Source of the DNA: Bosea sp. PAMC 26642
Lineage (GTDB): Bacteria; Pseudomonadota; Alphaproteobacteria; Rhizobiales; Beijerinckiaceae
Direction of reading: 5' to 3'
DNA length: 64,000 bases
NCBI RefSeq assembly: GCF_001562255.1
Contig: NZ_CP014301.1
Location: forward strand, 1,674,001 to 1,738,000
Made by a program: the position numbers and the translations under genes. The notes under the pieces are model-generated. The model was not told where the DNA came from. It saw nothing but the letters and a program-made list of their open reading frames with translations, and did no database searches. This document shows, in pieces, positions 63,340 through 64,000 of the stretch. How positions within the stretch are numbered: position 1 is the first letter of the stretch; every line of letters begins with the position of its first letter.

Positions 63340-63750
63340 TCAGCGCCCCGGCGTCCAGGCCTCGTAGTCGCCGGTCGCGGCCGGGCGCTCGCCCTCGGCC
63401 AAAGTCGAGCCCTTTGGCCGGTAGGCCAAGGCCGTGCCGGTCCAGTTCTGCTGGTGCGGCTCCTGCCACTCGCGCGGCTGGTAGCGCTCCTCGGAAGGCG
63501 CGACGTCGACGGTGTGGTGCAGCCAGCCGTTCCAGCCCGGCGGGATCTTGGAGGCCTCGGCCTCGCCGTTATAGACGACCCAGCGGCGCTGGATGCCGAG
63601 CGCCTTGTCCTTCACCCCACCCTTGGTGCGGTAATAGACATTGCCGGACTCGTCCTCGCCGACCCGCTCGCCGAAGCGCCAGGTGTGGAAGCGGGTGCCG
63701 ATGGTCTGGCCGTTCCACCAGGTGAAGATCTGCAGCAGGAAAGGCTTCAT
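63340..63750 (-). CDS. NDUFA12-like accessory subunit of NADH:ubiquinone oxidoreductase
   Basis: A 136-residue protein of the NDUFA12 (B17.2) family, a supernumerary complex I subunit found in alphaproteobacteria and mitochondria. It begins MKPFLLQIFTWWNGQTIGTR, then has NVYYRTKGGVKDKALGIQRR, RWVVYNGEAEASKIPPGWNG and WLHHTVDVAPSE, all conserved in the family. It lacks catalytic cofactors. I use the ATG at 63748-63750; another at 63781-63783 adds 11 residues. The remaining 250 bases to the right edge hold no recognisable gene. Confidence 0.93.
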   Translation of the reverse strand: MKPFLLQIFTWWNGQTIGTRFHTWRFGERVGEDESGNVYYRTKGGVKDKALGIQRRWVVYNGEAEASKIPPGWNGWLHHTVDVAPSEERYQPREWQEPHQQNWTGTALAYRPKGSTLAEGERPAATGDYEAWTPGR

Positions 63751-64000
63751 GGGCTCGTACCCGTCGCGGTCGGTCTGCGTCATGCGTCGCCGCGACTTAT
63801 GAAGATGCGGACCGGCGCTGTCCAGTCCGCGGCATCCTCGACACGCGCGGAAACCGCCCCGCCACGATTCGGCCCCGATTCGAATTGGCAGCCAAGGCAT
63901 CCTCTCCGCGCGAACGCACCGCCACTTCAAGCACTTGATCGCGCCTGTGCAGATTCCGCTTCCATGCGCCCGCCCCGGCACCGCCCGCTAACGCTTGGTC

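Overview
The window is a GC-rich, gene-dense chromosomal segment of an alphaproteobacterium. The evidence is conserved Hyphomicrobiales (Rhizobiales) gene neighbourhoods: argS-dgt-erpA, nagZ-scpA-scpB-tatABC-serS, aroQ-accB-accC-aat-DUF2155-NDUFA12, and rne-amiC-mrcA-prfB. Other markers are DUF1489, DUF2155, a phasin, an RNase E with an acidic insertion in its S1 domain, and an Irr-type iron box. A Bosea-like organism is my best guess, but this is an inference from gene content only. No rRNA, tRNA, CRISPR array, prophage or classical insertion sequence was seen.

Layout. 1-13.2 kb: serS (5' end only), a small GIY-YIG nuclease between inverted repeats, tatCBA, an orphan ABC ATPase, scpBA, nagZ, an orphan Tat-exported TRAP binding protein, a SPOR protein, argS and dgt, all on the minus strand, then erpA diverging. 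13.6-26.1 kb: mixed metabolic and accessory genes (double cold-shock protein, LysE exporter, a 56-aa membrane ORF, sirtuin, aminotransferase, DoxX-like protein, UxaA/GarD dehydratase, phasin, D,D-carboxypeptidase with a SPOR domain, J-domain/VWA-like pair, panC, DUF1489, SDR). 26.3-36.5 kb (minus): a biotin-dependent acyl-CoA carboxylase alpha chain, two membrane genes, and the iron-sulfur operon iscS-like/sufB/broken ORF/sufC/sufD/sufS/DUF59. 36.8-53.6 kb: hydrolase, tyrS, a YhdP/AsmA-like protein, bcp, an M23 peptidase, prfB with its programmed frameshift, mrcA, amiC, rne. 53.6-64 kb: MscS-type channel, aminotransferase, DsbA-like protein, aroQ, accB, accC, aat, DUF2155, a split chromate transporter, NDUFA12.

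How the genes work together. Many encode envelope growth and division: mrcA, the dacC-like gene, amiC, nagZ, the M23 peptidase, SPOR proteins and scpAB. The Suf operon makes Fe-S clusters and has a near-perfect Irr box (ICE motif) in its divergent promoter region. accB/accC supply fatty acid synthesis, and TatABC exports folded proteins, plausibly including the TRAP binding protein encoded nearby.

The most unusual feature is a dispersed family of roughly 75-130 bp palindromic repeats (about a dozen copies). They fill almost every roomy convergent gene junction and lie where conserved gene blocks are interrupted. One GIY-YIG nuclease gene lies between two 51-bp inverted arms of the same family (49/51 identical). 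This suggests, but does not prove, that the palindromes are non-autonomous relatives of a GIY-YIG-bearing element. The second most unusual feature is a secreted-protein ORF tightly coupled inside the suf operon and cut by one in-frame amber codon.
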